A DNA stretch of 64,000 bases from Fomes fomentarius. Taxonomy: Eukaryota; Basidiomycota; Agaricomycetes; Polyporales; Polyporaceae. The stretch lies in the NCBI GenBank assembly GCA_022606135.1, contig JABYQN010000008.1:930001-994000 (forward strand), read 5' to 3'. Of the stretch, positions 1 to 11,616 are shown in pieces. Made by a program: the position numbers and the translations under genes. The stretch's first letter is position 1; each line of letters starts with the position of its first letter. The notes under the pieces are model-generated. The model was given only the letters and a program-made list of their open reading frames with translations. It made no database searches and was not told the origin of the DNA.

Positions 1-117
1 ATGAGCGAGGAGGTCACGCCCTTCTTAGATGTCGTACTGCTATCGTACATCATCTGCGAGAGCAAGTTTCGTTCTGGCATGCACAGTAGCAGCGGAAACA
101 CAGGCGCTATATTTGTT

Positions 118-245
118 GGCGACGGCAGTGGAGGATGCGACAGTGGAGGTCACAGCGGTGGAGGGGGAGGCGACAGCGGTGGCGGTGGAGGCGGTGATGG
201 TGGTGGCTGTGGTGGAGGTGGCGATGGCGGCGGCGGTGGCGGCGG
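118..245. repeat. GGN-rich low-complexity tract
   Basis: A run of imperfect GGTGGC/GGAGGC units gives glycine-rich or alanine/valine-rich readings in every frame. The open frame from position 1 is a consequence of this composition, and no domain or splice structure supports a gene. It could be the tail of a glycine-rich protein that starts outside the window. Confidence 0.7.
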
Positions 246-604
246 TTGTTGAATTTGAAGTCCGAGCCAAATGCGATATGCTTACGTACATGTAACCATA
301 GCTGTTCACGGCGTTTATTTGTGGAAGTACGAGCGCTCAATGTTCTGTTGTCGTGGCGGGCGTTACAAGACTACGACCTTACCATCACCTACTCTTCACT
401 GGCATTTGCGAGTTCTGCCACGGCGAATCTGTGCGAGCGAGACAAGCTGTGATTAAATGAAAGGGTAAGCGCGTACTACCGTATCGCTCCTACATAGCAC
501 TGAGTTTCGATCTCATTGAAGTTTGGACTCCGTGAGCGGCGCATGAATACTGAACGTTAACCTTGAGGAGGTATATCATTCCTTATCAGTCTCGTTGTTA
601 CTCT
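246..604. other. Intergenic, left edge to first P450
   Basis: No gene was recognised here. It holds the presumed promoter of the P450 at 605; I see no clean TATA box. Confidence 0.5.
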
Positions 605-2683
605 ATGGACAATTCAGCAGCATGTTTGACAGCGACATCCGCAATCCTCGCCGCGTTGATAGCGCTCTATTGTGCCCACTCGGTACTTAGCTGGAGAGCG
701 CGTACTCGTGGATGCCCCCTTCCACCTGGTCCCACTCCTCTCCCTCTGATCGGGAATCTCTTGAACGTGTCCAGAGTCAAACCCTGGATAGGCTACAAGG
801 GCCTTTGCGAAAAATATGGTGAGTGCTATTCTCCTATAGTAAGAGTTGCTGGACTTCACACGTTAGTCCCATTAGGTGACATCGTGTACTTCAACATCAT
901 TGGTCGGCATATCATCGTCCTAGGAAGCCCGAACGTGATCTTCGAGTTTCTTGAAAAGCGATCCGCCAACACTTCATCGCGAAGACAAACACCACTTATC
1001 GAGATGTAAGTTGCGATATGATGCTGTTGCCGGATATTTGTTCCCGTAGTACTCACTGTGATCCCCTAGTGTTGGTGCAGAGATCAGTTTTGCAGCCATG
1101 CCTTACGGACAACAGTGGAGGCGTCATAGACGTGCATTCTGGCAGCACTTCAACCCCAACGTTACTGCCGAACACAGACCTTTTCAGCGTGCTATGGCGC
1201 ATAGGTTCCTGTACAAGCTCCTGACTGAGCCTTCCCAGTTCAAGAAACATGTTCGATAGTGAGCCTGTATTCGTCCATGGTTCCGTGTGCTGATCAGATA
1301 ACTCATCTTTCTCTCAGCGCTCTCGCGGCATCGATTATGAAGATAATGTACAACAATGACGTCGAGTCTGACATCCAGGACCAGATGACGTGGGTAGACC
1401 AGTCCCAGGAGGGCATCGCAAAGTGCCTTCCACCTGGCAGATGCCTTATCGACCTCCTTCCATGGCTACGCTATCTCCCATCGTTCTTCCACGGGCCAAT
1501 GCTGTGGCTGAAGTCCCCGGAGTGGCGTAAAGCCGCGATGTCCCACAAAGAAGTCCCGTTTGCTCGGCTCAAAGAAGAGATGGCGAGTTCGTTGCTATGT
1601 GTAGAGGGATAGTCTCGCTCATCGACCCTGTGAATATGCAGAGTGAGATGGATGAACATAACTCTGTAGTCGGCAAGCTCTTGCAAAGAATCGCTCAGTA
1701 TGCAGACATCAAGGAACTCTATGAGGAAGAAGAGGACATCGTAAAAAACGTCGGCGCCATTGCGCTAGAAGGTACGTAGTCGACTGTTATTGATATCCTA
1801 CCGCTCAAATTCACGGCACCATTTCTCTTCATCGCAGGTGGTGCAGATACGGTACGGTACAGAACCTGTGGTACAGTGCTGTCGTGTACTGATTTCGACT
1901 CACCCACACAGATGTTCTCTGTTATTCAGACCACCTTCCTGGCAATGTCGCTTTATCCTGAAGTTCTCAGGAAAGCTCAAGCAGAACTAGACGCGGTCGT
2001 CGACCCGAACCGTCTTCCTGACTGGGATGATCAAGACTCGCTGCCCTACGTCAGCGTGGTCATCAAGGAGTCTCTTCGATGGATGAACGTTTTCCCATTG
2101 GGAATCCCGCACTGTACGACTGCCGACGACGAGTTCGATGGATATTTCATCCCGGCTGGGACCATTGTTCTGCCTAATACATGGTGAGTCCGAGTTGTTG
2201 TTCCCTGAGTCCCCTGCCCCTGACAATGTCGTGCACGATAGGGCGTGCATGCACGATCCTGACGTATACGATGATCCAGAGACATACCGCCCCGAACGCT
2301 TCCTAAAAGACGGGAAACTTGATCCGACCGTGCGCGACCCATCGCGATTTGCTTTCGGGTACGGTCGACGGATCTGTCCTGGGCGGCACTATGCAGACGA
2401 CGCGCTGTTCATTAACATCGCTTCTGCGTTGCATGTCTTCGACATCACTCCGCCTCTCGATGAGAGCGGGAGGCCGATCAAGATTGAGCCTCGCATGTCA
2501 GATGGTATGGTCACGTAAGTGGGCCCCATTTGTGAATCTGTTACCCAAGTACGACCATTGAGTGTGACTGGCTTGAGCAGATATCCCGAAGACTGTCGCT
2601 GTACGATCAAGCCGAGATCTGCGCAGGCGGAAGCCCTGATACTGGGAGCGCGCGAGGAGGCATATGCGGGGAACATACAGTAA
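605..2683 (+). CDS. Cytochrome P450 (group 1)
   Basis: Membrane-bound haem monooxygenase, substrate unknown. Nine exons: 605-818, 876-1005, 1070-1258, 1318-1582, 1642-1771, 1838-1851, 1912-2183, 2242-2514 and 2581-2683. They sum to 1590 nt (529 aa), the usual P450 length. An N-terminal hydrophobic anchor is followed by the proline hinge (PLPPGP), the I-helix GGADT carried by a 14-nt exon, the K-helix KESLRW (ExxR), YRPERF, and the haem loop FGYGRRICPG with its cysteine ligand. The start MDNSA aligns with the start of the paralog at 11616; an upstream in-frame ATG at 563 is less likely. Exon 4 ends at a GC donor (gcgagt) where paralogs have GT. Closest in the window to the copies at 9533 and 15941. 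The style resembles basidiomycete CYP5144/CYP64-like enzymes; I cannot assign the family. Confidence 0.93.
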
Positions 2684-5600
2684 CCGTGCAGCTTATAACG
2701 ATTTCGCATAAGGATTGACAAATGGAGACGGAAGTCATAAAGGAGAACAGGGTAGCTATATATCTGAGTACACCGTGTACACCGTCACCGCCGTTGCACT
2801 CCTCTCCACATGCCTTTGCGTGAGCAATTCTGCGTCTTCTCGCCGTACAACATACATAGCAGGCGTATTAGTAACGAGAGTCCCCGCGACGTCTGCGTCG
2901 TTCAATTCGAATGCGGATGCGGAGGGAGCAATAGCGGCGGGATGAGAAGTAGATACGGCGGGTGCCAGCAGCGTACGTAGCTCGTCGGGGATAAAAGTCC
3001 ACAGGGATTGCGACGATGGGCGGCGGGTACGGTATTTCTTGTCCAGCGCATCGCGGAGCGGTAGTAGTGTGTGCTGCGACATAGAAATCAACGTACTAGG
3101 AGGATGCATCAGTATCCTCTATATAGTTGTCATTGATGGTACAAGCATGTAGTACTCACAGTGATTTGTGTGATACAAATGTCAATGCAGCTGATGTGCA
3201 TGGAGGAATTGTCGTAGTTCATGATGAGAGCAAGAAGTTGGCGCGTGCCAGAGTTGAGCGGATGAGATTGGAGTGCTTGGGTAGACTGTTGAGTGGTATA
3301 GAGACTCAGTTGGGCTTTATGTGGTTGTGCTACTAGCAAAGCTCGGATGGGGCATCGCTGAATTTGGTCCTACCAGACTTGGTTGAATTATTCGTGGAGT
3401 TTCCCCCCGCGATGTGCGTACGGGAATCTACTTCGCAGTGCACCGTACGGGAATTTCCTTCGCAATGTGCCGCACGGGAATCTCCTTCGCAATGTGCCGC
3501 ACGGGAATTCCTTCGCAATGCGCCATCATGCTGGGGTTGTTCCGTGCGGTACTTGTTCGCCACTAGCATCGTGCGGAAGTCTGTCGAAGACCTGCGGAGA
3601 TCACCGTTCGCTGCCATTTCACAACGTGTATGCCTTACTTCATGTGGATGTGCCCGTTTCGTGAGCGAGCTGCAAGAAGCAATGTGAACGGGCGGCTCGG
3701 AGTGGCACAGCCGGGTGGCACCGTGAGCTCCTTCATATTGCATTCTGATCTCAAGGATGGTCATTGACATATCAGTACCAAAGAGACAGACCTCAGTCAG
3801 GTACTTCCTAGAAAGTACATTATCCCAATACATACCAGTGCTCACCTTGGCAATCCCTGAGGCCTGTGCGGTTGGATTTGACGTCATATCTGCCTGTTAT
3901 CTAAGCACCCAGTATCGCAAGTTGTATCGTACAGGCCCGGCTAGCGCTGCTTCATGATCTAGGTGTGTGGTACTGCCAAACAATCGTCTAAGTTCGTTGT
4001 ACGGTCGGAGCATTTCAAGACTTCCCAACAAGCGTGAGGGAACACGAGAGAATGTTCAGTCACTCGTTTGAAGTCGGTCGTTGTACGTTCTCTAATGATT
4101 TTCCGCGTCCTTCGATAGCTGGCTCTTGGCAGAGTGACTCGAGAACGCGCTGAAGTCCATAGATGATTCACCGCCTCCTGGGAACTTCTCGTACTCATGT
4201 CCATGACAGTTCGACCGGCGATACCCCGTTCCAGAGGGAAAGACGCGGAGTCAGCGGGAGTTTGTCAGGTGGGAACATGCTTCATCGACTCGCAGTCAAT
4301 ACAGCAGCAGGAGATCGTCCGGTATCCGGCAAGTTCGCGCTCATCGAAGTGAGCAAACAGCGTTCTATGGACAACCTTGGTGTGGATCATGGTGAGATGC
4401 TCCCGCCTAACCTCGAGTTAGGTTTGAAGCACGAGTTGTAAGGACGTAGCAAGAATGAGCACTCATAAACTCCCGTGCGTTCTGCTTTCAGTGTATGCAG
4501 TTATTGGTACCATTAGTAGATACTCAGTCATCCTTGTCCTGCCAACGACGAGAGAAAGCGACATAATGGAGACATGCTGGCCCCTACTTGGTGTAGCCAT
4601 ACCACAACGTTCATCCGAATAGCCACCGCACAAGAATCCAGTGACAGAGAACACAGCGGTACATAGCTGGTTCTCATCCGATTCCTCCAAGCGCAGGACC
4701 TCGGAGCAAACCCCGTCATCTGCGGTATTCTGGAAAGATTGATCCTCACACTTATCGACAAGCCTGGAGTTCTACAAACCCCGTCGTCCACCACCACGCC
4801 GCCGAATATGGGAGTTCAAGTGAAGGATGAGGTGCAGGACAAGCGAGATGTGAATCCGGCAGGGCAAGCGGTACATCGCCACGTCATGTTTGAGCTTGAC
4901 TTGTTCAAATCGTTCTGACGGTGACGGCAGCCGCAGTCCCCTTGAGCGCGGCAGATACGAAGAACAAGCACGAGTCTACGACCAACGAGTTTAAGCTGGT
5001 GGAAACCGACTGGGTTCGCGTTCCTCTGGTCCTCGCCTCACCTGTCTACCCCAAAACCAAAACTTACGTCTCCCGTCTCCCGTTCCCTCGCGCCACTCTT
5101 GCCCGCAGAGCCAGATACAGAGACAGGCAACGCCGTGGTACACGCCGCCCCGAAAGTCGCACCAAACCAATTATGCACCTCCAGTTCAGTCTTCGCATTC
5201 ACCTTCGTTCCACCGCAGGTCCCAGCCCCAACTCAAGCCCAAGATAGCAGAGCCGCCAGAGAGCAAGTTGTCCCGACCAGTGGGGAGCGAACAGTCGTGC
5301 AGTGGCCGCAGATGGGCCGACCACGGCGGGGGAAAGCGGGCACTGCGGGGTTTGTTCGCGGAGGACGAGGCGGACGCAAGAGACTGAGGAGCGCTGAGGA
5401 ATGGCGACAAGCTTGAGCTGGACTTCAGAGTGACACAGAAGTACTGTAGAGGGAGTCGGCTCTCTGGCTCAGAGTCCGGAATGTTGGATCGCCGGAGTTT
5501 GCCGGAAGACTGAGGTGCTGAGCGCCACCCCCGAGTCCTTTTGGGTTCTCCTTGGTAGTTGCGCACCAGCACCAGACCCCCTCATACATATCTTGGTCTG

Positions 5601-6062
5601 GAGCGCAGTATGTTTGGGTCCCTCGACCCCAGACAAACTTGAATGTATTCGCAAATATGTTTGAACAGTGACGTACCGGAGACGAATGCTAATCGCACAA
5701 AGCAAGACCTACGTAGGTTTAATTGCTCAACAATGCATCACTTAAGATCCCTAGAGAGGACCGCAATTCTCACTGGGATATCACATACTTGGATAGCGAT
5801 TGCAAAAGCCCAAAGGATCGTTAGAGCGCTCAAATAGGTTAGCTATGAAAGCAAAGTTACAGTGGCCACAAAGCGGCAAAGACCGACTTTCTAACGAACA
5901 ATGCGACAGATATGAAGATAAGACAGATACGGCACAGATAGAACAATGTTGGCTGACCATTACGTAGTGGCACAACAATCCCACCACGGCATCCGTGACT
6001 CTATATACATGTATACCCTTCCAGCCTGAGTACCATTGCCGGACTCGGTCCCTCAAGCAGGC
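2684..6062. other. 3.4-kb region without a convincing gene
   Basis: Several open frames occur, for example 117 codons on the minus strand at 2756-3109, 184 codons on the minus strand at 3333-3887, and plus-strand frames at 4163-4441, 4690-4918 and 5099-5416. None shows a family motif or a consistent splice chain. The plus-strand stretch at 4690-5250 has protein-like composition and could be a decayed gene. A 27-bp tandem repeat lies at 3412-3524. Confidence 0.5.
3412..3524. repeat. 27-bp tandem repeat, about four copies
   Basis: The unit reads approximately GCACGGGAATCTCCTTCGCA plus ATGTGCC, with point differences between copies and one copy one base shorter. In the minus-strand frame it gives a nine-residue repeat of the type GDSRAAHCE. 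Confidence 0.8.
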
Positions 6063-8472
6063 TCAGTCATCGTACTTTGTGATCGTCTCCATTTCCACCG
6101 CCAACTCGATTCTCGTCGGGGTACTATCCAGATTCGATTCCTGCCGCCTGATGCCACTCTCAAGTGTCCGCACCTGCGATTGGTAGTGCCCATGTGCGTG
6201 CCCGTATGTGTGCGAGGCATGCTCGAACGTAAGGCCTTGGCGGTGGTCCGCGGCGACGCGCAGGTTCAGGAGCACGCGGGAGCAGAGCACGCTGTGCGTC
6301 ACGCGCAGGGGCCTGGAAAGGGAAATGAGCAGATATGTGAGTGGGAGGTCTAGTAGCCGAGCATATTTTCCAGACACGCTGGGGGAGCAAAGCGCGCGGG
6401 GGGGGGGGGCCGCGGGACGTACATTTGGAGAAGTGCTTGTGCTGGACCCTGTGTGAAGAATGAGTACAGTGCGGTCGTGCGCGATTGAGGCATTGGGGGA
6501 GGACAGCTCCGACTACTTACGGGCGCGAGGAGCATCGTGCACAGGTTGGCGATGGTGAGTGCGAGCATGACGACGTAGGTGTATGAACCTGTGGAAAATG
6601 AGTACATGAGGTTATTGCATGCATCACCAGACCGGAAACCCCAAGAAACGATATACTTACCATCGCGATACATGACCCGTACCAGAGGGGACCGCACTGA
6701 GCCTTTTGCTGCAGAATCCGTCAGGCCGTGATCAGTAACGCTGCTGAAAGGCTTGTGGAGAAAACTCACAAGACGATTGCAGTTGCTTGATGATTGTCAA
6801 CACGACCACAACTAGTGAAAGGGATGACAGTGGTAAATTATATGCGTCGTGGACGAGCTGTGAATCATACCAGTCTCGGAGATGAGGATGCACGCAGTGA
6901 GCGTCCATGCTGGCCTCGTATAACCACTCGGTATACGCCCCAGCAGTCTGAGCATATCCGCGTTCGCATCATCTTCCGTCAGGCGAGAGCGCGTTCCATG
7001 TCAATTCATGGAAGGAGGAAAGGTAGGGAAGAACGGACGACGTACATTGAACTGAGCTCAGATACGTGTGGAGGTAGATTAACGAAGGCACGATGAGCGC
7101 GACCATGAGCAGGCTCATCCCGAGACAGATGTAACGCTTGAAGTCGTACAGGGCGAGCGTGCGCGCGACGAGGATGACTGTTTACCCATGCGCGCCGCCA
7201 TGTCAGTGTGACGTTGATCGAGGGTGAAGAGTGCAAATTGGAGGAGGAAGGCGTGGGCTTGACTTACATTCGGAGAAGTACGTCCCCGCGGCATAGACAT
7301 CTTGAAGGCTGTCAGTCACGCTGCGAACTACTGAAAGCGGGTAGAACTTACATCCTACTATTGTGAAGCGCAGTTCAAATGACTATATGCGTATGTCAGA
7401 ACCAGTCAAGAGGGGTAAGTTGAAACGAAATCTGACCTCTCCGTCTATTGCGCCCATATATGCTGTGGGGTCATACGTGTTAGCATCTCGCCATGGTTCA
7501 CGAGATATGTCAGTGCTAAGCTAATCAGACGGCCTACTCACTTGACAACCCGAGGGGGCCGTCGATGAGAGGAGAGTATCGGTTGATGAGATAGATGACC
7601 TTCATGGCTGTCCATCGCGAGGGCCATATGTATGTGACCTGCAGCATCACAGGATGTCAGACGACTCTGTGGCATATGCCAGAGCCATGGTGCTTCGGAG
7701 GTGCGAACGAGTAGGAGACGTACCTCCTGATCGGTCGTGGAGATGATCTCCAACACCTGTCGGTGAGCGCACGCATCAGACCTGCCGATTGAACAGCACA
7801 ACATGTGTACCAGTGTGGTTGCTCACTAGGAATGTAATTGAGGCGACTAGGTTGTGTGAATGGAGGGTGAGCTCTCGCGTCCACGTAACATTTGATCAAG
7901 GCGGGTCAAGGTTGGGGCGACGTACCTGCCGTATACTACATGGGATCCCAAGCGTAAAGTAAGTATATCACGGTTGGCTGGGGATCACGAGTACGAACCT
8001 TGGTGACTTCGAGCAGCCAGAGGCTTTGGATGAGCGACCGTATGTCATCTTCTGTCACTCCAGGGATAGACATGAGCCCCCACTGATTCTGCTGTCAAAG
8101 CGCGGCAGCGAGAGAAAGCTCGCGAGTTCGTGTTCTCAGGACAGACTTGATGAAGACCACAGCGAACTTCAAAGGATTCGAGCTGCGTTTGGGCCGTCGT
8201 GTGAATGGTCGTAGGGTGTACGTACAGTCGCAAGGCGGCAGAGCCAGTTGCGAGAGTGCGGATGGGTGCGGTGGGACGGGGATGAGAACAGCCAGCGGAA
8301 GAATCGACGGGGTTGGGTGCAGTTTAACTGGCCTACAGATGTAATCATTGATGCGTTCTGTGTGGCGTACTACGCCCCTGCCCCCTGTTGCCGACAGATT
8401 GTTCTGCCCTTGCTGGACGTGCGCCAATCCTCCGAGACTTGCGATCGAAGACAATGAGATGGTTGAGCACAT
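6063..8472 (-). CDS. DUF6533-type multi-pass membrane protein
   Basis: Basidiomycete seven-helix-like membrane protein of unknown function. Recognisable exons in order from the high-coordinate end: a short helix piece, ISTTDQEV, then YIWPSRWTAMKVIYLINRY at about 7560-7640, the hallmark block of the family. Next come AYMGAIDGE, SFELRFTIVG, a VILVARTLALYDFKRYIC-type block near 7150 (the conserved R-x-x-ALY position), the SPLVRVMYRDG block at about 6660-6710, a hydrophobic helix at about 6530-6590 and a final hydrophilic exon ending at 6063 with SRVLLNLR. At least nine introns are implied. The first exon is uncertain; an ATG at 8472 opens a plausible but non-conserved N-terminus. A G12 homopolymer (6398-6409) lies in one intron. 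Related genes are at 38655 and 48860. Confidence 0.75.
6398..6409. repeat. G12 homopolymer
   Basis: Twelve consecutive G on the plus strand, inside an intron of the DUF6533-type gene; a likely site of length error or length polymorphism. Confidence 0.9.
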
Positions 8473-9532
8473 GGCGACGGAGTATTTTGAGGCGCAACTG
8501 CTGTTTCGATATGCAAGTCGTCTAAATTGTTTTGAATGAGATAGATGTTGGAACGTTGAACATAGGATGTAGACCTACCCTGTCTTGATCCAGGAGCACA
8601 GAGAGAGAGAGAGAGCTAATAGTAGTGCCCATGAGTGGTGCTTAGTCTGAGCATATAATGCAAACCGCTCATAAATCATACCCCTAAATTTCGGAATATG
8701 GTCGTAAATGGTCTCCTGTAGAAACCGCCGGAAGCAAGTGCTTGGACGCAATAAATGTCGGCTAATGCACTTTGCCTTCGGCTTATAAAGGCTCCTTTCA
8801 TGCATGTCCAGGACCGGTCGCGGCCAATGCCGATGACGTATCTCACAGGCTGGACAATCAACGCCAGGAGGAAATCATGGGGATTATATGGCTTCACGCC
8901 TCAACTTTGAGATCCTACACAATGCTGTGCGCTCTCCAGCCTCGATATAGAACAGGAGTCCTGCAGGAGCACACTGCGGTGTTGTGTGCAATAGCACTTG
9001 GAAGCGATGGGTACGATTTTACATGTGAGCGACGCTACCCGAAACATCTGTGGAACGGTGCTTAAACGACTGTCCCAGTCTGGTTCGCCATACCCACCAA
9101 AGATTGTGGGTCAATTCGTGCCACTGTTGCTAGTCAATCGAGTGGAACAGACCCTTGTCGGCGGAGACCCAGATTTCGCAAGCAACGTCGTGTGCGATCA
9201 GGTGCTATCTCTTGGAAGGACGTCTCACTGCCATCAGTCAAGCGCTTAGCGGCAGATCGTCGGCGGATGTGGATCGAGAGGTGGCGACTTGTGTGCTCGT
9301 CAGATAGTTGATAACTTGAATCCACTCAATGAACTAAGAGACATGTTACTTGGCTCGTTCTTTCGAGAAGTCGTACCTCCCGTTCATATGGTATGTATCT
9401 ATGGTGCAAGAGAAGGAATAGTGCAAACATCTCTTAATGTCAGGTCTCGGTCTTTCGGGGCCCCTGACATGATAATATAAGTACTGCAGTCGTCTGCATA
9501 CGTTCAAAGACCTGCCAACCTTGGACACACCA
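8473..9532. other. Intergenic
   Basis: No gene supported. A GA microsatellite is present at 8600-8615. Open frames here lack motifs on both strands. Confidence 0.5.
8600..8615. repeat. GA dinucleotide microsatellite
   Basis: Eight tandem GA units. Confidence 0.85.
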
Positions 9533-11616
9533 TCAACAAACGTTTCCCGCATACGCTTCGTCGCGCGCGCCCAGTATCAACGCTTCCGCCTGCGCCGACC
9601 GCGGCCTGATCGTGCAGCGACAGTCTTCAGGATATCTGCTCGCGCCAGCCACGTTCAGTACGCACACCTCAAGCACATAACCACTGACACGATCACACTT
9701 ACGTGACTATACCATCCGACATGCGAGGCTCGATCTTGACCGGTCTCCCATCGTCATCGAGCGGTGGAGTTATATCAAAGACATGCAAGGCGGAAGCAAT
9801 ATTGATGAACAGCGCAGCGTCTGCGTAGTGTCGTCCGGGGCAAATCCGTCTACCGTACCCGAACGCATATGCCGCTGGATCGCGCACGGTCGGGTCGAGC
9901 TTCCCATCCCTCAAGAAGCGTTCAGGGCAGTACGTCTCAGGGTCTTCGTATATGTCAGCATCGTGCATGCATGCCCTGTACAATATATCGCACGTTTGTT
10001 AGGCATCGGAAGCAAGAGATAGGATGTCGGCTCACACTCACCAAGTGTTCGGCAGCACGATTGTACCGGCTTGGATGAAATATCCACGAAACTCGTCGTC
10101 TGCGATTGTGCAGTGGGGAAGCCCGAGGGGAAAGACGTTGAGCCAGCGCAGGGACTCCTTGATGACGGCGTTGACGTAGGGCAAAGACTCCTGGTCGTCC
10201 CAGTCAGGGAGACGGCTTGGCCCGACGACCGCATCTAGCTCCACTTGAGCCTTCTTAAGAACGTTGGGGTAGAGCGACATCGCAAGGAAGGTCGTTTGGA
10301 CGACAGAGAACATCTATGTGACGGTAGATGAGATCAGCGCAAAATCAGAGTGTTTCGACCGATATTTCCATACCGTATCAGAGCCACCTATTCGGAAGAC
10401 ATGAGAACTACGGAATAGCGCCTCGAAGTGGAAGATGTGACATACCCTCTAAAGCGATCGCCCCAACATTCTTCACGATATCCTCTTCTGCCTCGTACAG
10501 AGTCTTGTCGTGCGCATACCGACGGATTCTCCGTAAGAGCTTGCCGACGACTGAGTTATGCTCCCCAGTATCCTTCTGCATAATACAAGGGCACTTCCGT
10601 GAGACGAGACCCTCGAAGGGAGCACTATACTCACTCACCATCTCCTCCTGGAGCCGAGCGAACGGAACTTCCTTGTGGGACATAGCGGCGCTCCTCCACA
10701 CGGGAGACTTGAGCCACAGCTCCGGCCCGAGGAAGAACGACGGGAGATGGCGTAGGAAAGGCAGAAGGTCGACAAGGAACCTCCCTGGAGGCAGGCCCAA
10801 GGAGATGCCTTCTTGAGACTCGTCTACCCACGTCATCTGGTCCTGGATGTCAGACTCGACGTCGTTGTTGTACATGACCTTCATGATTGATGCCGCAAAG
10901 GCACTGACAGGCCTGTAGTGTCAGTCCAATAGCAACTTGCACGAGGTGTGATGATGGGCCTACTATCGAACGTGCTTCTTGAACTGCGAGGGGTCTGTCA
11001 AGACTTTGTGCAGAAATCTGTGCGCCATAGCTCGCTGGATAGGCCTGTGTTCGGCGACAACGTTTGGGTTCAAGTATTGCCAAAACGCCCGCCTGTGGCG
11101 TCTCCATCGTTGGCCGTACGGCATGAATGCAAAGCTAATCTGAGCGCCAACACTGATATGGGACGATAAGTGGACAACTTGGTAGGGTTCCCCGCTTTTA
11201 CGGTGGCATGGACTCACATCTCAATCAGAGGTGTTTGCCTTCGCGATGAAGTGTTAGCCGACCGCCTGTCGAGGTACTCGAAGATCGCATCTGAGCTGCC
11301 TAATACCACGATGTGCTGACCGAGGACCTCAAAGTGCATGATGTCGCCTTAGGTATAGGTTATGACATGTCAAGTCCGGTTCTCATGATATTCTGGAATT
11401 CGACTCACCATACTTCGAGCACAGATCCTTGTATCCAATCCACGGTTTGATCCTGGAAACATTGAACAGATTTCCGACGAAAGGGAGAGGCGCCGGGCCA
11501 GGTGGCAAGGGACGTCCTCGAGTGCGTGCTTTCCAGTTCACGAGTGACTGGACAAATATCACCGCAGCAAGTGCGCATAGAAGCGCAGTTAATATCACTG
11601 GCGTAGAATTGTCCAT
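9533..11616 (-). CDS. Cytochrome P450 (group 1)
   Basis: Paralog of the gene at 605 with the same exon plan and near-identical motifs. The N-terminus MDNSTPV with a hydrophobic anchor is followed by PLPPGPAPLP, a long exon at about 10641-10890 (MTWVDESQEG), the 14-nt I-helix exon near 10375-10390 (GGSDT), KESLRW, YCPERF (one change from the usual YRPERF), and FGYGRRICPGRHYADAALF. The C-terminus RYPEDCRCTI ends at TGA, 9533. The start at 11616 is chosen because it matches the MDNS start of the 605 gene; an in-frame ATG 30 nt upstream is also open. All blocks read through without disruption and all invariant P450 residues are present. Probably an active microsomal monooxygenase of unknown substrate. 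Together with 605 it forms a recently duplicated pair in opposite orientation. Confidence 0.92.

Noticed and set aside
1..252. Open frame from the first base, glycine-rich
   Set aside because: All frames are open through the GGN tract; composition alone explains it.
3333..3887. 184-codon minus-strand frame
   Set aside because: Built largely on a tandem repeat; no domain, intron or conservation evidence. Kept only as a finding.
9533..11616. Second tRNA or ncRNA genes within the P450 array
   Set aside because: No cloverleaf or B-box (GGTTCRANNCC) with matching acceptor stem was found outside 44598-44669.
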